Of a stretch of 64,000 bases of DNA, positions 40,801 to 45,800 are shown piece after piece. The notes beneath the pieces were generated by a model. It ran no database searches. It had not been told where the DNA came from and worked only from the letters and a program-made list of their open reading frames with translations. The stretch comes from Panopea generosa (lineage: Eukaryota > Mollusca > Bivalvia > Adapedonta > Hiatellidae): contig CM055895.1 of NCBI GenBank assembly GCA_029582155.1, positions 50,744,250 through 50,808,249 on the forward strand, given 5' to 3'. Position 1 is the first letter of the stretch, and every line of letters begins with the position of its first letter. Made by a program: the position numbers and the translations under genes.

Positions 40801-42506
40801 AATGTCTTGATTTATTTGAGGTGTTGCGATTCCTTTACCTAACATAAAAATACAAACACATTGTTAAGTTTACTACATATTTTTTTCAATTATTCCAAAG
40901 CCAAAAATTTCTCCTGCAAAACAGTTATAGTCAAGTTCAGTGGAAATGCAAAAGGTATTAATGTAGTTACTATAAACTGCTGGAGCTATAGTAAGTTTAC
41001 ATTTGGAATAACCAAGAAAATAGAGGCACTACAATTGTGTTGAAATCAATTAGCATGTTTCGTTAAAAATATTAGTGTATATTATATAAGTGTTGTATAG
41101 AGTATCTAAACTGCAGTGCCCAGTGATCTAGCGAGTGTCCATCTTGCAAGTTGAAGCTTGTTCGTTTGATGCCCAGCAAAGTCATACCAAGGCTTGAAAT
41201 AAAAACACTAGAGGCTCCCTCCCTCAGGGCTCAGTCTGTAGAGGATAGTTTTAGGACTGGTTTGTAAGTATTATGTGACTTACTGAAGTGTCACACCATG
41301 TGTTTGTGGAATAATAAAAAAAAAATTCCAGTGTGACAGTTTTTTGAATTCTGTTTCAAGCAGACACAGGCTCTTCATATAATCAGGTAGATATGAACAC
41401 TTTTGAATTGCAAATGATATACTCTGAAATAACCAGTCAGGAGGTTAAAAATAGTCTGATGTCCGGGACCATTGATTTTCATTGTTGGACCCATGTCGGA
41501 TTTTTCAAATATTAAAAAAAAATTCATCTGGGTGAAAATTATATTAATGCTTATGGTTGTCATAGCTGCCATGTCATTTCAAAACCCTTAGACAAATGAA
41601 ATCTATCAAAAATGAAATATGCAAGTTGCAAATTTATCACCTTTCTAAAATTCTTTCAAAGATTTTACATGTGAAGGGCCCTTGACCTGCCAGATTAAAG
41701 TCACTATATTAAGCCACTGCAGTCTGAACAGTACACATTATGTATATTGAATTTTTACCTATTATGGTAACTCACCTCCTGATCTAGTGAATGTAGGTTG
41801 TTTCACAGGATTTCCCTGGTCTGTGCTTGTTGCACTCTGTTTCTTTTTAAAATTTGAAAACAGTGACATAGATTTTACCTGAAAAATAAATCAACATAAT
41901 CATGATATTGAGCCACTTTCAACTCACTCCATTTATACTGTTTGCACCGAGACACCTTTTCATATGATTTTTTATTACTCTTCATCCACTTCATTTTCAA
42001 TTGGTAACATAAATATAAAAGTGTCTCTGTTGCAGGGCTTTTTTTAGTTTTATGTAGACACCTAATACTTTAACCAAGCAATAAATAATTAATGTTTTTT
42101 TGTCAAATCAGCATTAAATATTCCCCATATCTGTTAAATGTTTTACCAGAGTGACTTATGTAAAATGTCTTGATGCGAAATAGAACAGAATAATCCACGG
42201 CAGAACGATCACTCAGTTTTCATCACTGAAGTTATGAGAGGAATATAGCTGAAAACAAATGGAATGAGCCCTCATGACAGTGAGGAAGTTTGCCGGTGAC
42301 TTGCATGTACATGCCTATGTAACCTTTTTTTCTATATGTCTTCTTTAAAAATGTCATTGATTTGCCCAAGTGTAATAATATAATCGGTAACATTTTTTAG
42401 AAACAGATCCACCTGAAGTAAACAGTTATTCTCAAAATCTTACATCAGATTCTTTGTCATCCATTTGACTCGATGTTGGAACCTTAAACCTTCCCTTTCC
42501 AGCCAT
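7792..42506 (-). CDS. ERCC1: ERCC1, DNA excision repair protein (12 coding exons, complete)
   Basis: Partner of XPF/ERCC4 in the 5' structure-specific nuclease of nucleotide-excision and interstrand-crosslink repair, in the nucleus. Exons in coding order: 42444-42506, 41776-41878, 40580-40838, 39385-39448, 38738-38841, 35708-35807, 34320-34396, 33168-33267, 31436-31507, 10681-10749, 8917-8989, 7792-7829. All junctions are GT/AG and phases agree, giving 1122 nt, 373 residues. Residues about 1-150 are a Ser/Thr/Ala-rich, low-complexity region longer than in human (297 aa total). The central domain (about 155-275) reads [34 protein letters not shown] and [20 protein letters not shown], close to human. 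Residues about 280-350 form the tandem helix-hairpin-helix domain ([37 protein letters not shown]). As expected for ERCC1, no XPF-type catalytic ERK motif is present. It is head-to-head with PRKDC. Identity rests on recalled human sequence. Confidence 0.95.
7951..8060 (-). repeat. SINE family 1 fragment
   Basis: Shares ACCAGTACTCGAGCACACCCC and GAGAGATGAATGA with the complete copy at 51494-51782, in the same orientation. Only the central body remains. It lies in ERCC1 intron 11. Confidence 0.7.
8917..8989 (-). CDS. ERCC1: ERCC1 coding exon 11
   Basis: Encodes [20 protein letters not shown] plus VNSA, matching human ARRLFDVLHEPFLK, the end of the second hairpin. Acceptor GTTGTTAG, donor GTATAT. 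Confidence 0.9.
9252..9465. mobile_element. piggyBac-like MITE, short copy
   Basis: TTAA/CCCTTTAC at the left and GTAAAGGG/TTAA at the right, with about two 25-bp sub-terminal units. The central hairpin has lost one arm (ACAGTGCAGGAAGTGTTCAG without the full partner). About 45 bp to its right matches the right flank of the copy at 6768, suggesting a larger duplicated unit. Confidence 0.7.
9690..9810 (-). repeat. SINE family 2 fragment
   Basis: Shares GGCTTGAATCC and AGTAAGTGATCATGAGATGG with family 2 copies near 13250 and 35530. Only the part near the tRNA-like end is present. Confidence 0.45.
9985..10170 (+). repeat. Second copy of the 560-735 dispersed repeat
   Basis: Collinear with 560-735 (GGTCTATTAACCCACGATG, GCTTACTAAACTGTGAC, CTTTCCCAATATTGCTAT). 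The CRE and kappaB-like motifs of the first copy are not intact here. It lies in ERCC1 intron 10. Confidence 0.6.
10681..10749 (-). CDS. ERCC1: ERCC1 coding exon 10
   Basis: Encodes [20 protein letters not shown] then PQK, matching human [23 protein letters not shown]. This exon follows a 20.7-kb intron, so it is easily missed. Confidence 0.93.
10750..11553. other. ERCC1 intron 9, left part: nothing recognised
   Basis: AT-rich intron sequence with short open frames (minus strand near 10990-11490) that show no domain and no conserved codon pattern. Confidence 0.4.
11554..12025. repeat. Minisatellite, 40-bp unit, about 12 copies
   Basis: Units alternate small variants of CAAGTGTGGCAGTGAAAATA followed by ATTCCAGATGATGTATCATG. 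Period is 40 bp; copies are nearly identical, so the array is young. Confidence 0.9.
12030..12857. other. ERCC1 intron 9: nothing recognised
   Basis: Unique-looking AT-rich intron sequence. No gene or repeat was identified. Confidence 0.35.
12858..13330 (-). mobile_element. SINE family 2, interrupted by a second SINE
   Basis: The outer element covers 12858-12983 and 13208-13330 (AATCTGAGTAGAAACACTGC, then AGTAACTGGCAAACATTCTC, then a tRNA-like end with ACTTGAACCTACAACCTTAG). The family recurs at 20980, 35455, 38268, 53810 and 61885. The interruption gives a relative age: family 2 was here before the inserted family 3 copy. Confidence 0.7.
12984..13198 (-). mobile_element. SINE family 3, tRNA-derived, nested
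   Basis: On the minus strand it starts with a tRNA-like head: A box TAGTGGTAGAGC and B box GGGTTCAATCC. It is flanked by a perfect 9-bp duplication CTGCAAGTA (12975-12983 and 13199-13207), the hallmark of target-primed insertion. Relatives are at about 15400, 31110 and 62685. Confidence 0.8.
13835..14085 (-). repeat. SINE family 4 (tRNA-like head)
   Basis: Right end on the plus strand reads GGGTATCGGACCCAAGACC then CCCTAGACCACCAGTGC, the complement of B and A boxes. The body block ATGGTATGATACCCACCCTG has a relative at 30590-30630, defining a separate family. Confidence 0.5.
14120..15126. other. ERCC1 intron 9: nothing recognised
   Basis: AT-rich sequence with no supported gene or repeat family. 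Confidence 0.35.
15127..15385 (+). repeat. Dispersed repeat pair, copy 1
   Basis: Diverged relative of 48445-48685 on the same strand: shared order GTTATACAG, TTAAGTGCTG, GGGATTTC, TTTTGGTGGATTT and CATTCAGATTTTATTTA-like blocks. Family not recognised. Confidence 0.5.
15400..15620 (-). repeat. SINE family 3 copy
   Basis: Shares ATGTCTTGCTCAAGGAC and AACCCACGATC with the nested copy at 12984-13198. The head end near 15590 (AGCTGGACCACTACG) is decayed. Confidence 0.6.
15665..15894. mobile_element. piggyBac-like MITE, near-minimal copy
   Basis: TTAA sites flank CCCTTTACTTCATACAGACG and GTATCTAAGGAGTAAAGGG. It has one degenerate sub-terminal unit and an intact central hairpin (AGTGTTCAGATTGCTCGTTA through TGAGCAATCTGAACTCTTCC). 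It serves as the unexpanded reference for the copy at 6768. Confidence 0.75.
16330..16340 (+). promoter_or_regulatory. Possible splice acceptor before the B-box gene start
   Basis: TTTCACACAG ends 9 bp before the ATG at 16350. It looks like a 3' splice site, so the transcript may have a non-coding upstream exon even though the coding part is intronless. Confidence 0.35.
16350..18056 (+). CDS. TRIM-like B-box/coiled-coil/propeller protein, intronless (568 aa)
   Basis: One uninterrupted frame. Residues 23-63 form a first B-box-type zinc site (CDICKEG, CTNCC, CDLC, then His residues), and 92-122 a second (CKVHD, YCEKHD, CKTC, EHRKC). Residues about 140-265 are rich in Lys/Glu with heptad-like spacing, fitting a coiled coil. 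From about 310 to the end, repeated strands such as [20 protein letters not shown] and [16 protein letters not shown] resemble NHL/WD-type propeller blades. No RING finger precedes the B-boxes, so it is not an obvious E3 ligase. Such genes (TRIM2/3/45/56-like in searches) are greatly multiplied in bivalves and some act in innate immunity; the role here is unknown. It is nested antisense in ERCC1 intron 9. The ATG at 16350 is the first in frame before the zinc residues. Confidence 0.87.
   Translation: MDSGVGENKNQRNEHDLCKSKFCDICKEGNNNEEAVGFCTNCCQYLCDLCKQYHHHVAKTKTHTIFALDSMPKAEPESEESKFSDEIKPQLCKVHDLDLQFYCEKHDAAICKTCNKVEHRKCKSIELVRKADCLKSNECTDLLEYTKFIEKRFEKVKNAKYIEKSEFVAEKSKIIKAILEKRKEYDRLEQKALQEVEDIFKTEVNIIEKETEVIEQSQPLISATIKKLENSINLDAVEKFLAVKSVSDEVKKYEEIFQDTKSISKRKICFASNGELSRMDCLGKTLMTKEDIDLDMDFNNVLDPKQLSDKVESDIEYLDILSDGRHLLLDMANVKLKLFSANKVFSSEFTFQDKITSMAVLNDNKIMVTIPQRGDRSLQTIEIEGETMRLGHCIPTKLCNGLVTKYSDTKLLTLSIRKSGQFYTQIIDLNGNVTQKSKIENKLVKQPFYIGHNSNKSTDLVYIVDGNNGCIFMTLDGKITSHYKDDIYDKYGGLAIDNEGCVYIGCGHSKSNLGNLMKISPNGETMKFIFSKNHKHLVMPLHCLGNKMFVFTAIESASCVAFIYNQLV
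18210..20170. repeat. Minisatellite, 72-bp unit, about 27 copies
   Basis: Unit reads AGTTCCAAGGAATTAAGAGG, then TTTTCCATTTACATGATAGA, then GACTGTCCATGGAAGTATGA, then GAAAGCATGGAA. Because 72 is a multiple of three, frames stay open on both strands (a 473-codon frame on the minus strand, 290 on the plus). A rare variant block (AGTACGAAAAAGCATGGG, then a run of T, then GACATGGTAG) occurs at 18555 and again at 19421, 866 bp apart, about twelve units, so a higher-order repeat is present. It begins about 150 bp after the B-box gene's stop. Confidence 0.92.
20280..20432. repeat. Minisatellite, 25-bp unit, six copies
   Basis: Six essentially perfect units of TGTTGACCCCGCCAGTACAG followed by ACCAA. 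Much more GC-rich than its surroundings and with no visible divergence, so it is recent. Confidence 0.93.
20433..20975. other. ERCC1 intron 9: low-copy sequence
   Basis: Contains two diverged copies of a theme (GTGAATATTTGTGTCATGTTA near 20577 and GTGAATATTTGTAGTGTGTTA near 20719), so it is probably an old internal duplication or mobile element. Nothing coding. Confidence 0.35.
20980..21215 (-). repeat. SINE family 2 copy
   Basis: Shares GGAGGAAGACC, GAATGAATCTGAGTAGAACC and ACTGGCAAACTTTCTCA with other copies of the family. The tRNA-like end (CAGCCATGGGAGACCCTT) is preserved in outline. Confidence 0.65.
21466..21675 (-). repeat. SINE family 1 copy, lacking the head
   Basis: Begins with the (GATT)n tail and GTGTCATTTTTATGACATCG, and runs through AACCAGTACTCGAGCACACC to GAGACACAATGTTGTATATC. 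The tRNA-like head seen at 51720-51782 is missing. Confidence 0.8.
22130..22945 (+). repeat. Dispersed repeat, second copy of the 3430-4570 family
   Basis: About six diverged units of roughly 130 bp (AGTTTGGTGAAGATCAAAC, GTGCACACAAGGTCAAATAG, CAAGGCCCATAA). Right end CTCAAGCTTTGCTCAGCTGA matches the end at 4550-4570. Confidence 0.65.
22950..23455 (+). repeat. Dispersed repeat with internal duplication, left of the 37-bp array
   Basis: Starts AACAAGAGGCCCATGACCC. Two halves are related: ACATAAGTCTATTCAGTCAT occurs near 22990 and 23325, and GGGGCATGAAATTC near 23095 and 23430. A relative on the opposite strand lies at about 45725-45905. Its start AACAAGAG is shared with elements at 28147 and 28799. 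Confidence 0.55.
23456..27615. repeat. Minisatellite, 37-bp unit, about 112 copies
   Basis: Units around TTTGGTGAGCCCTAGAACAT then GGAACAAAATTCAATAG. The left third has more variants (GGAAATCATTTTCAACTG forms), the right two thirds are more uniform. A rare variant (TTTAGTGAGCCCAGATCATG) recurs near 25700, 25995, 26515, 27107 and 27475, at distances close to multiples of 37, showing higher-order duplication. At over 4 kb it is the largest array in the window, in ERCC1 intron 9. Confidence 0.95.
27616..28146. other. ERCC1 intron 9: nothing recognised
   Basis: AT-rich; a short imperfect repeat of ACCATCTGGTACTAGTAAGA near 27893-28010 (about four units of 35 bp). No gene. Confidence 0.4.
28147..28425 (+). 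mobile_element. AACAAGAG...AGCTAA element, about 280 bp
   Basis: Begins AAACAAGAGTTGTCAGAAGA and ends CTCAGCAAGCTAA. A full-length relative in the opposite orientation is at 47524-47802, with the same ends. No ORF with a domain; a non-autonomous element whose superfamily I cannot name. Confidence 0.6.
28799..30135 (+). mobile_element. AACAAGAG element with internal 165-bp tandem repeats
   Basis: Left end AACAAGAGGGCCAAGTTGGC can fold (GGGCCAAGTTGGCCC). The right end is a hairpin (GCTCACCTGTGAG through CTTTGGCTCAGGTGAGC) followed by TAAAA. Inside are about six units of roughly 165 bp (GCCATGTTTTTTGACGAATC, AAGATGGCTTGAACAAACTT, GAGCCAGTAGTTTCTGACAA). No transposase was seen. The terminal hairpin before the 3' end could suggest a Helitron-like non-autonomous element, but diagnostic TC and CTRR ends are not clear. 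Confidence 0.6.
30540..30770 (-). repeat. SINE family 4 copy
   Basis: Shares ATGTTATGATACACCACCCA and AGTTTCTAGTACCCA with the copy at 13835-14085. The tRNA-like end is decayed. Confidence 0.5.
31110..31295 (-). repeat. SINE family 3 copy
   Basis: Shares AAACTTATTTATTTTACTTC, GAAGTCTTCCTGGGTAGAAC and GTCTTGCTCAAGGACACC with the nested copy at 12984. Its head is cut short after GGAACCCACGACCC. Confidence 0.75.
31436..31507 (-). CDS. ERCC1: ERCC1 coding exon 9
   Basis: 24 codons: [20 protein letters not shown] then SEYK; human [20 protein letters not shown]. First helix-hairpin-helix segment. Both boundaries in phase 0. Confidence 0.95.
32208..33180 (-). repeat. Minisatellite, 28-bp unit, starting across the ERCC1 exon 8 donor
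   Basis: On the minus strand the unit reads CTAAGGTGTGTTTGATTGTG then CTACATGT. The first unit overlaps the last 12 coding bases of exon 8 and its splice donor (TACATATCTAAG|GTGTGTTT). About 33-35 units follow, most keeping AAGGTGTGTTT, some with small insertions (CTAAGGAGGTGTG, ATGTATGTCTAAG). In the plus-strand text it appears as CACACCTTAGACATGTAGCA. Confidence 0.93.
33168..33267 (-). CDS. ERCC1: ERCC1 coding exon 8
   Basis: Encodes (T)[20 protein letters not shown] and [13 protein letters not shown]; human [21 protein letters not shown]. Enters in phase 2, leaves in phase 0. Its last codons and donor are the first unit of a 28-bp minisatellite. Confidence 0.95.
33340..33745. repeat. Tandem repeat, about 155-bp unit, 2.5 copies
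   Basis: Diverged units share TTGTTGCCATAGCA, GACCTGCATTATCTAC, CCCTCTATCC and GTTTCACAAAT. In ERCC1 intron 7. Family not recognised. Confidence 0.6.
34015..34165 (-). repeat. SINE family 5 copy
   Basis: GAACTGCTCTTGAGTCGGCT, GTACCAGTGCTGAG and TCAAACCCACAACC, ending CAACACTCTATCCGCTA, the complement of tRNA-like B and A boxes. A close relative lies at 54676-54830 and a weaker one at 45950-46050. Confidence 0.6.
34320..34396 (-). CDS. ERCC1: ERCC1 coding exon 7
   Basis: Encodes [20 protein letters not shown] then LMLAF; human [25 protein letters not shown]. Acceptor TGTTACAG, donor GTAGGT, leaving in phase 2. Confidence 0.95.
34905..35455. repeat. Minisatellite, 42-bp unit, about 13 copies
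   Basis: Unit TTTTGCTATCCAGTTTTATT then TGTTGTGGAAGACATTAGATAC. Copies are nearly uniform, with small changes (TCCTG for TCCAG, GTAGAAG for GTGGAAG). In ERCC1 intron 6, not touching an exon. Runs directly into a SINE family 2 fragment. Confidence 0.92.
35455..35605 (-). repeat. SINE family 2 fragment
   Basis: ATGAATCTGAGTAGAAGCAT, CTTTCTCACATAAAGTGTTT and GGGCTTGAACCAATGACCTT match the family. Its inner end is replaced by the 42-bp array. Confidence 0.65.
35708..35807 (-). CDS. ERCC1: ERCC1 coding exon 6
   Basis: Encodes (S)[19 protein letters not shown] and [14 protein letters not shown]; human [29 protein letters not shown]. Central-domain core. Confidence 0.96.
35850..37830. other. ERCC1 intron 5: nothing recognised
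   Basis: AT-rich intron without a supported gene, apart from a duplicated short phrase (ATCTCAGCTCTAATTAAATT) near 36612 and 36643. Confidence 0.35.
37835..37935 (-). repeat. SINE family 1 fragment
   Basis: GAATATTTAGTGTCATTTTA, GAGGGTTAACAGATAATCAG and TTAACCTAACC match the tail half of family 1. Confidence 0.65.
38030..38256. mobile_element. piggyBac-like MITE copy
   Basis: TTAA sites at both ends, right end GAGTAAAGGG/TTAA, two sub-terminal 25-bp units, and the central hairpin TTCAGATTTCTCGTTACGAG with its partner. In ERCC1 intron 5. Confidence 0.75.
38268..38600 (-). repeat. SINE family 2 copy ending in a 33-bp minisatellite
   Basis: GGGTTTCATGCCATTTTAAA and TTGGAGAAAGACC mark the SINE body; its tRNA-like end (ACCACTCAGCCACAGAGG) is followed from 38437 to 38600 by five perfect units of CAATACCCTCATGGTAAGGT then TTATCTTCGTGGT. 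Being a multiple of three, the array holds open frames on both strands, which are not genes. Confidence 0.8.
38738..38841 (-). CDS. ERCC1: ERCC1 coding exon 5
   Basis: Encodes [20 protein letters not shown] and [14 protein letters not shown]; human [20 protein letters not shown]. The strongest single match of the gene. Leaves in phase 2. Confidence 0.97.
39015..39243. repeat. Two SINE family 1 fragments, tail to tail in opposite directions
   Basis: 39015-39150 carries the family in minus orientation (GCATCATTTTTATACCATCA, GGTTAACCAGTACTTGAGCA). 39170-39243 carries it in plus orientation (GGTTATCTGATTGTCTGTAA, GCATAAAAATGACGCTATAT, TTCAATCAATT). The transcript of this intron could fold into a hairpin here. 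Confidence 0.65.
39385..39448 (-). CDS. ERCC1: ERCC1 coding exon 4
   Basis: Encodes (E)[21 protein letters not shown]'s frame; the last residues NSIVVNYRQ match human NSIIVSPRQ at the start of the central domain. Entered in phase 2, leaves in phase 0. Confidence 0.93.
40400..40560 (+). repeat. tRNA-like SINE remnant
   Basis: GTAGCTTAGTGGATAGAG is a good A box; CCTGGCTCAATCTG is a decayed B box. Body contains AGAACTGGTCTTACCAAGGA as at 38990-39010. In ERCC1 intron 3. Confidence 0.5.
40580..40838 (-). CDS. ERCC1: ERCC1 coding exon 3 (low-complexity region)
   Basis: Encodes about 86 residues rich in Ser, Ala and Thr (for example [20 protein letters not shown]). Flanked by a TAG acceptor and GTATGT donor; joining phases 1 and 2 fit neighbours on both sides, which supports it as coding despite lacking conservation with human. 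Confidence 0.85.
41100..41295 (+). repeat. tRNA-like SINE remnant
   Basis: AGTGATCTAGCGAGTGTCC resembles an A box and GTTCGTTTGATGCCC a B box. Body not assigned. In ERCC1 intron 2. Confidence 0.4.
41776..41878 (-). CDS. ERCC1: ERCC1 coding exon 2
   Basis: Encodes [20 protein letters not shown] then [14 protein letters not shown]. Acceptor TTTTTCAG, donor GTGAGT. Phases fit both neighbours; no clear human match, as expected for the variable N-terminus. Confidence 0.8.
42444..42506 (-). CDS. ERCC1: ERCC1 coding exon 1
   Basis: Start codon and 21 residues, [20 protein letters not shown] then D; the FKVP block recalls human KKFVIP. Donor GTAAGA. The start is the only in-frame ATG here and sits beside the divergent promoter. 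Confidence 0.85.
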
Positions 42507-42702
42507 TTCTTTTATCATTTACTAAATATTGTTCAATAAAACATGTACTGTATTTTTACAACATTTCGAACATTATAATTGCTAAAGAAAGGAATGGAAA
42601 TAACAAAGGTTGTCGAACACCAAACTGAGTCACACTAAATGCTTTAAAATCTGAAAATAAAAGTAAACCAAACGTTTGTACGATAAGTTTGGTCACGTGA
42701 CT
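42507..42702. promoter_or_regulatory. Divergent ERCC1/PRKDC promoter region
   Basis: Only 196 bp lie between the two start codons, so both 5' UTRs and the core promoters must fit here unless there are upstream non-coding exons. No TATA box is placed clearly for either gene. Visible motifs are an AP-1-type TGAGTCA at 42626-42632, a palindromic E-box GTCACGTGAC at 42692-42701 just before the PRKDC ATG, and ATGGCGGC overlapping that ATG, which resembles a YY1 initiator element. Confidence 0.75.
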
Positions 42703-42844
42703 ATGGCGGCAAGTTTGCTGGAGGAGAATCTACGAAGTTTACATGCCATTTTAGCAGGAAATGCCTCGCAGAAAGAGCAAGCCGTCGGAATCGTATCTGA
42801 TCTGACACAAATATGTGTTCAGGAAATAACTGACAAAGAAATTG
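42703..42844 (+). CDS. PRKDC: PRKDC coding exon 1
   Basis: Starts MAASLLEENLRSLHAILAGN. The ATG is chosen because it lies in an ATGGCGGC context right after the E-box; the frame is open upstream but without another ATG. Donor GTACGT, phase 1. Confidence 0.85.
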
Positions 42845-45800
42845 GTACGTGCCATCAACAATATATTTGCAAATTTAGTGGTTGAATTTCAGTAAAATTA
42901 TGCCGGAATCATCAGTTTTTTGTGGTTACTGGATTGTTGATGCCATGTAGACAGACTGGGCTGGACTCTAAATAGATATTATGTAACTGAACAAGACTCG
43001 GTGTGGTGGTGGCACAGAATGTCTGAAATGTTAAAATTTTAAAACTGTTTAGAGTGTCGTGTCGGGTGAAGAAGTAACTGCAAGGTTTGCTGCAGACACT
43101 GTGATGACTGGGAGAAGATTCCATTGTCACACTGTCCTTGGGAAGAAATGTGCCAGTACCTAGTCTGTTATACGCTTCTGGAACAGTCTGTGTAGTCCTC
43201 TAGTATGAGTTGTTGGAGGAATCTCAACATTGATGTCTATGTATGCCGTTTTACTATTTAACCACAATAAGGGATATCACTTATTTAAATAGGTGATATC
43301 ACTGGGTGCAGGACGAAGCGTACCACTGTCTTTCCGTACCACTGCCTTTACGTACCATTTCAGGACGAAGCGCACCACATATATATAATATAGTAGTAAA
43401 TACCTGGTGGGACGCTCAATAATACGTTGTCAACTAGGTGTGAATAACAAGTATCATTTGCTCAAATCAGTGGTAAATTAAAGCAATTTGACAAAAAGAA
43501 AGTAGTAATGGGTATTATCAGGTTAATTAATCCCGATTAATTGTAAAAGCAGTACAATATAGTAATTGTAAGTTTGGTTATAAAGAACGAGAAAACATAG
43601 ATCACTTTCTTTTTTATATAAGCATTTTATTTTTTTCGCATAATAACGTATAAAATAAGCACAAACATACATTTTTTTCTTCATTCATTCATAATAAAAA
43701 TCATAACTCATCGATCAGTATAAGCACATTTCATATAAAGCATATAATTATAATTAATAGCCAAACATACATTTTTTTCTTCATTCACTATTAAAATTTC
43801 AAAATTTACAACAATTTCATATATCATAATAAAAATCATAACTCGTCGATCAGTATAAGCACACTTTACATTTATTGAAGCTGTGACACAGTGTCTGTGA
43901 TGTCAGCGGCAATTGTGTCTGTTGATGCTGATCTACATTCTCCGCAAGACCATTCCAGATTGATCTGCCCCCTCTGCAACTGATGATACTGAGCATGTGT
44001 GATCCCTGCAATAAAAATATGAATAAATAATTAACACATAGATACTAGATATATTCAAAATTTAATTTATTATAATTCTCGCTTTATTTTCGCTATATTG
44101 TAGTACTTATCGATGCAAATTAGACAAGATGAACATTAGATAAAAAAAAAATATAACATAATACACATTTGAACAGTTTAACAAACAATACATTAATATT
44201 ATTAAATTTTCCCTATATAATCTATATGTGGTACGCTTCGTCCTAGAAACTGGTACACTTCGTCCTGATACGGTAAGGCAGTGGTACGCTTCGTCCGACA
44301 ATCATATCACTTATTCAATTTATCAAGAAAGAAAAAACAGAATGGTCCTTGCTGATATGATAAAAATGATTCAGCAGATATATGATAAAAATGGTTCAGA
44401 TGCCAAAATGAATTGTTTGATAAAATTATTAAAGAATAAACCAATATATGTATATTCTACATTCAGAATAATGTTTATTTTATAATAAGTTATTTTACAA
44501 TATTTTTTACACAATATATTTAATATTCCCATTTTATTCTCAGTATATATGCATATGATATATTTAATCTTTGGGAGAAATCAATGTTGACGTTCCTATC
44601 AAATAGGTGATATCAATAGGTGAAATCACCTATTGGAATAAGTGATATATCACTAATTCATTGCAAATAAGTGATATCATATATTCATTATAAATTATAA
44701 AAAATCATTATAAATAATAGTTAATATTTTAGAATTATATTTGCTTTCTTTAATTAAACACTCCATGCATTTGTTACAATAGGAGATCCAGTGAAAGTTA
44801 ACAAATCAGATTTTAAAATTGGGAGCAGTACAAAAGATGCATTATGACATGAACATTGTTTTAATGTGGGAACTAAATGGAAAAGTCAAAACCAACTTCC
44901 ATTATAATCATACCTATTGAGTTATGGTCCAGCCAACTTTAATACTTGCAGCATTTCATGTGGCTTATTTTGAATATTATTTTGTGTATGTAAACAACTC
45001 TCAAGATATCCCCATTAAAAGTGAGAAACTTCTTTAATTAATGTTGTCAATTGATAGGGGGTTTTCTACTAGTTAATGTTCTTGTTTATCAAGAAACACA
45101 ACTACAACTGGGGATAAGTGATCGAATGTCAGTTTTGCATGTGGAAAGTTGTGGTTTAATTCCCAACCGTGTACCATGTATCTGCGGCATGATATATCAG
45201 TGTGGCAGCACTTTGAATATTGTATCAAGTTGACACTTGTGATATGACTGAAAAATTGTTAAGCGATGCTGCACACAATGCAACAATTCACCAACAACAA
45301 CATTAAAAAAATAATTAAAAGGCAATTTAAAATAAATATTTCTTTTTCTATTTTAGATTTGACTTGTTCTTCTTTGTTTGACAAAGATTACGGCCTGACA
45401 GTCTTTCTCAGCAAAGCCATCACAAATGATGAGGTAAGAAATTTTCATGACAATTATTTACAGGTAGATGAGATTACAAAGTATCTTTCATCAGTTTGAA
45501 GTGTGGATGGAAAATTCCTACCAGAGGGATAAATGTTTTAGCAGTAACAAGGCTCTATCATAATGCGAGGAATTTGTCATAGCACAATGATTTAATGAAT
45601 CGTGTTATGTATTCTTCATCTTGACTGACAAGAACAGTTATTTAGCATGACTGAAATGACTTATTTGAATAGTTTTTGGTGAGATTTGTTGTTGATGACA
45701 GTGACGGTTAATATCCATGTTTTATTTAATGCCCCCACCCTTCTCTGGCCTTGGGGATGGGGCCAAAAAAGAGTCAGATTCAAGGTAAATTTTGAAATGG

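Noticed and set aside
40583-40810. An acidic 75-codon plus-strand frame
   Set aside because: It is the antisense reading of the Ser/Ala-rich ERCC1 exon 3.
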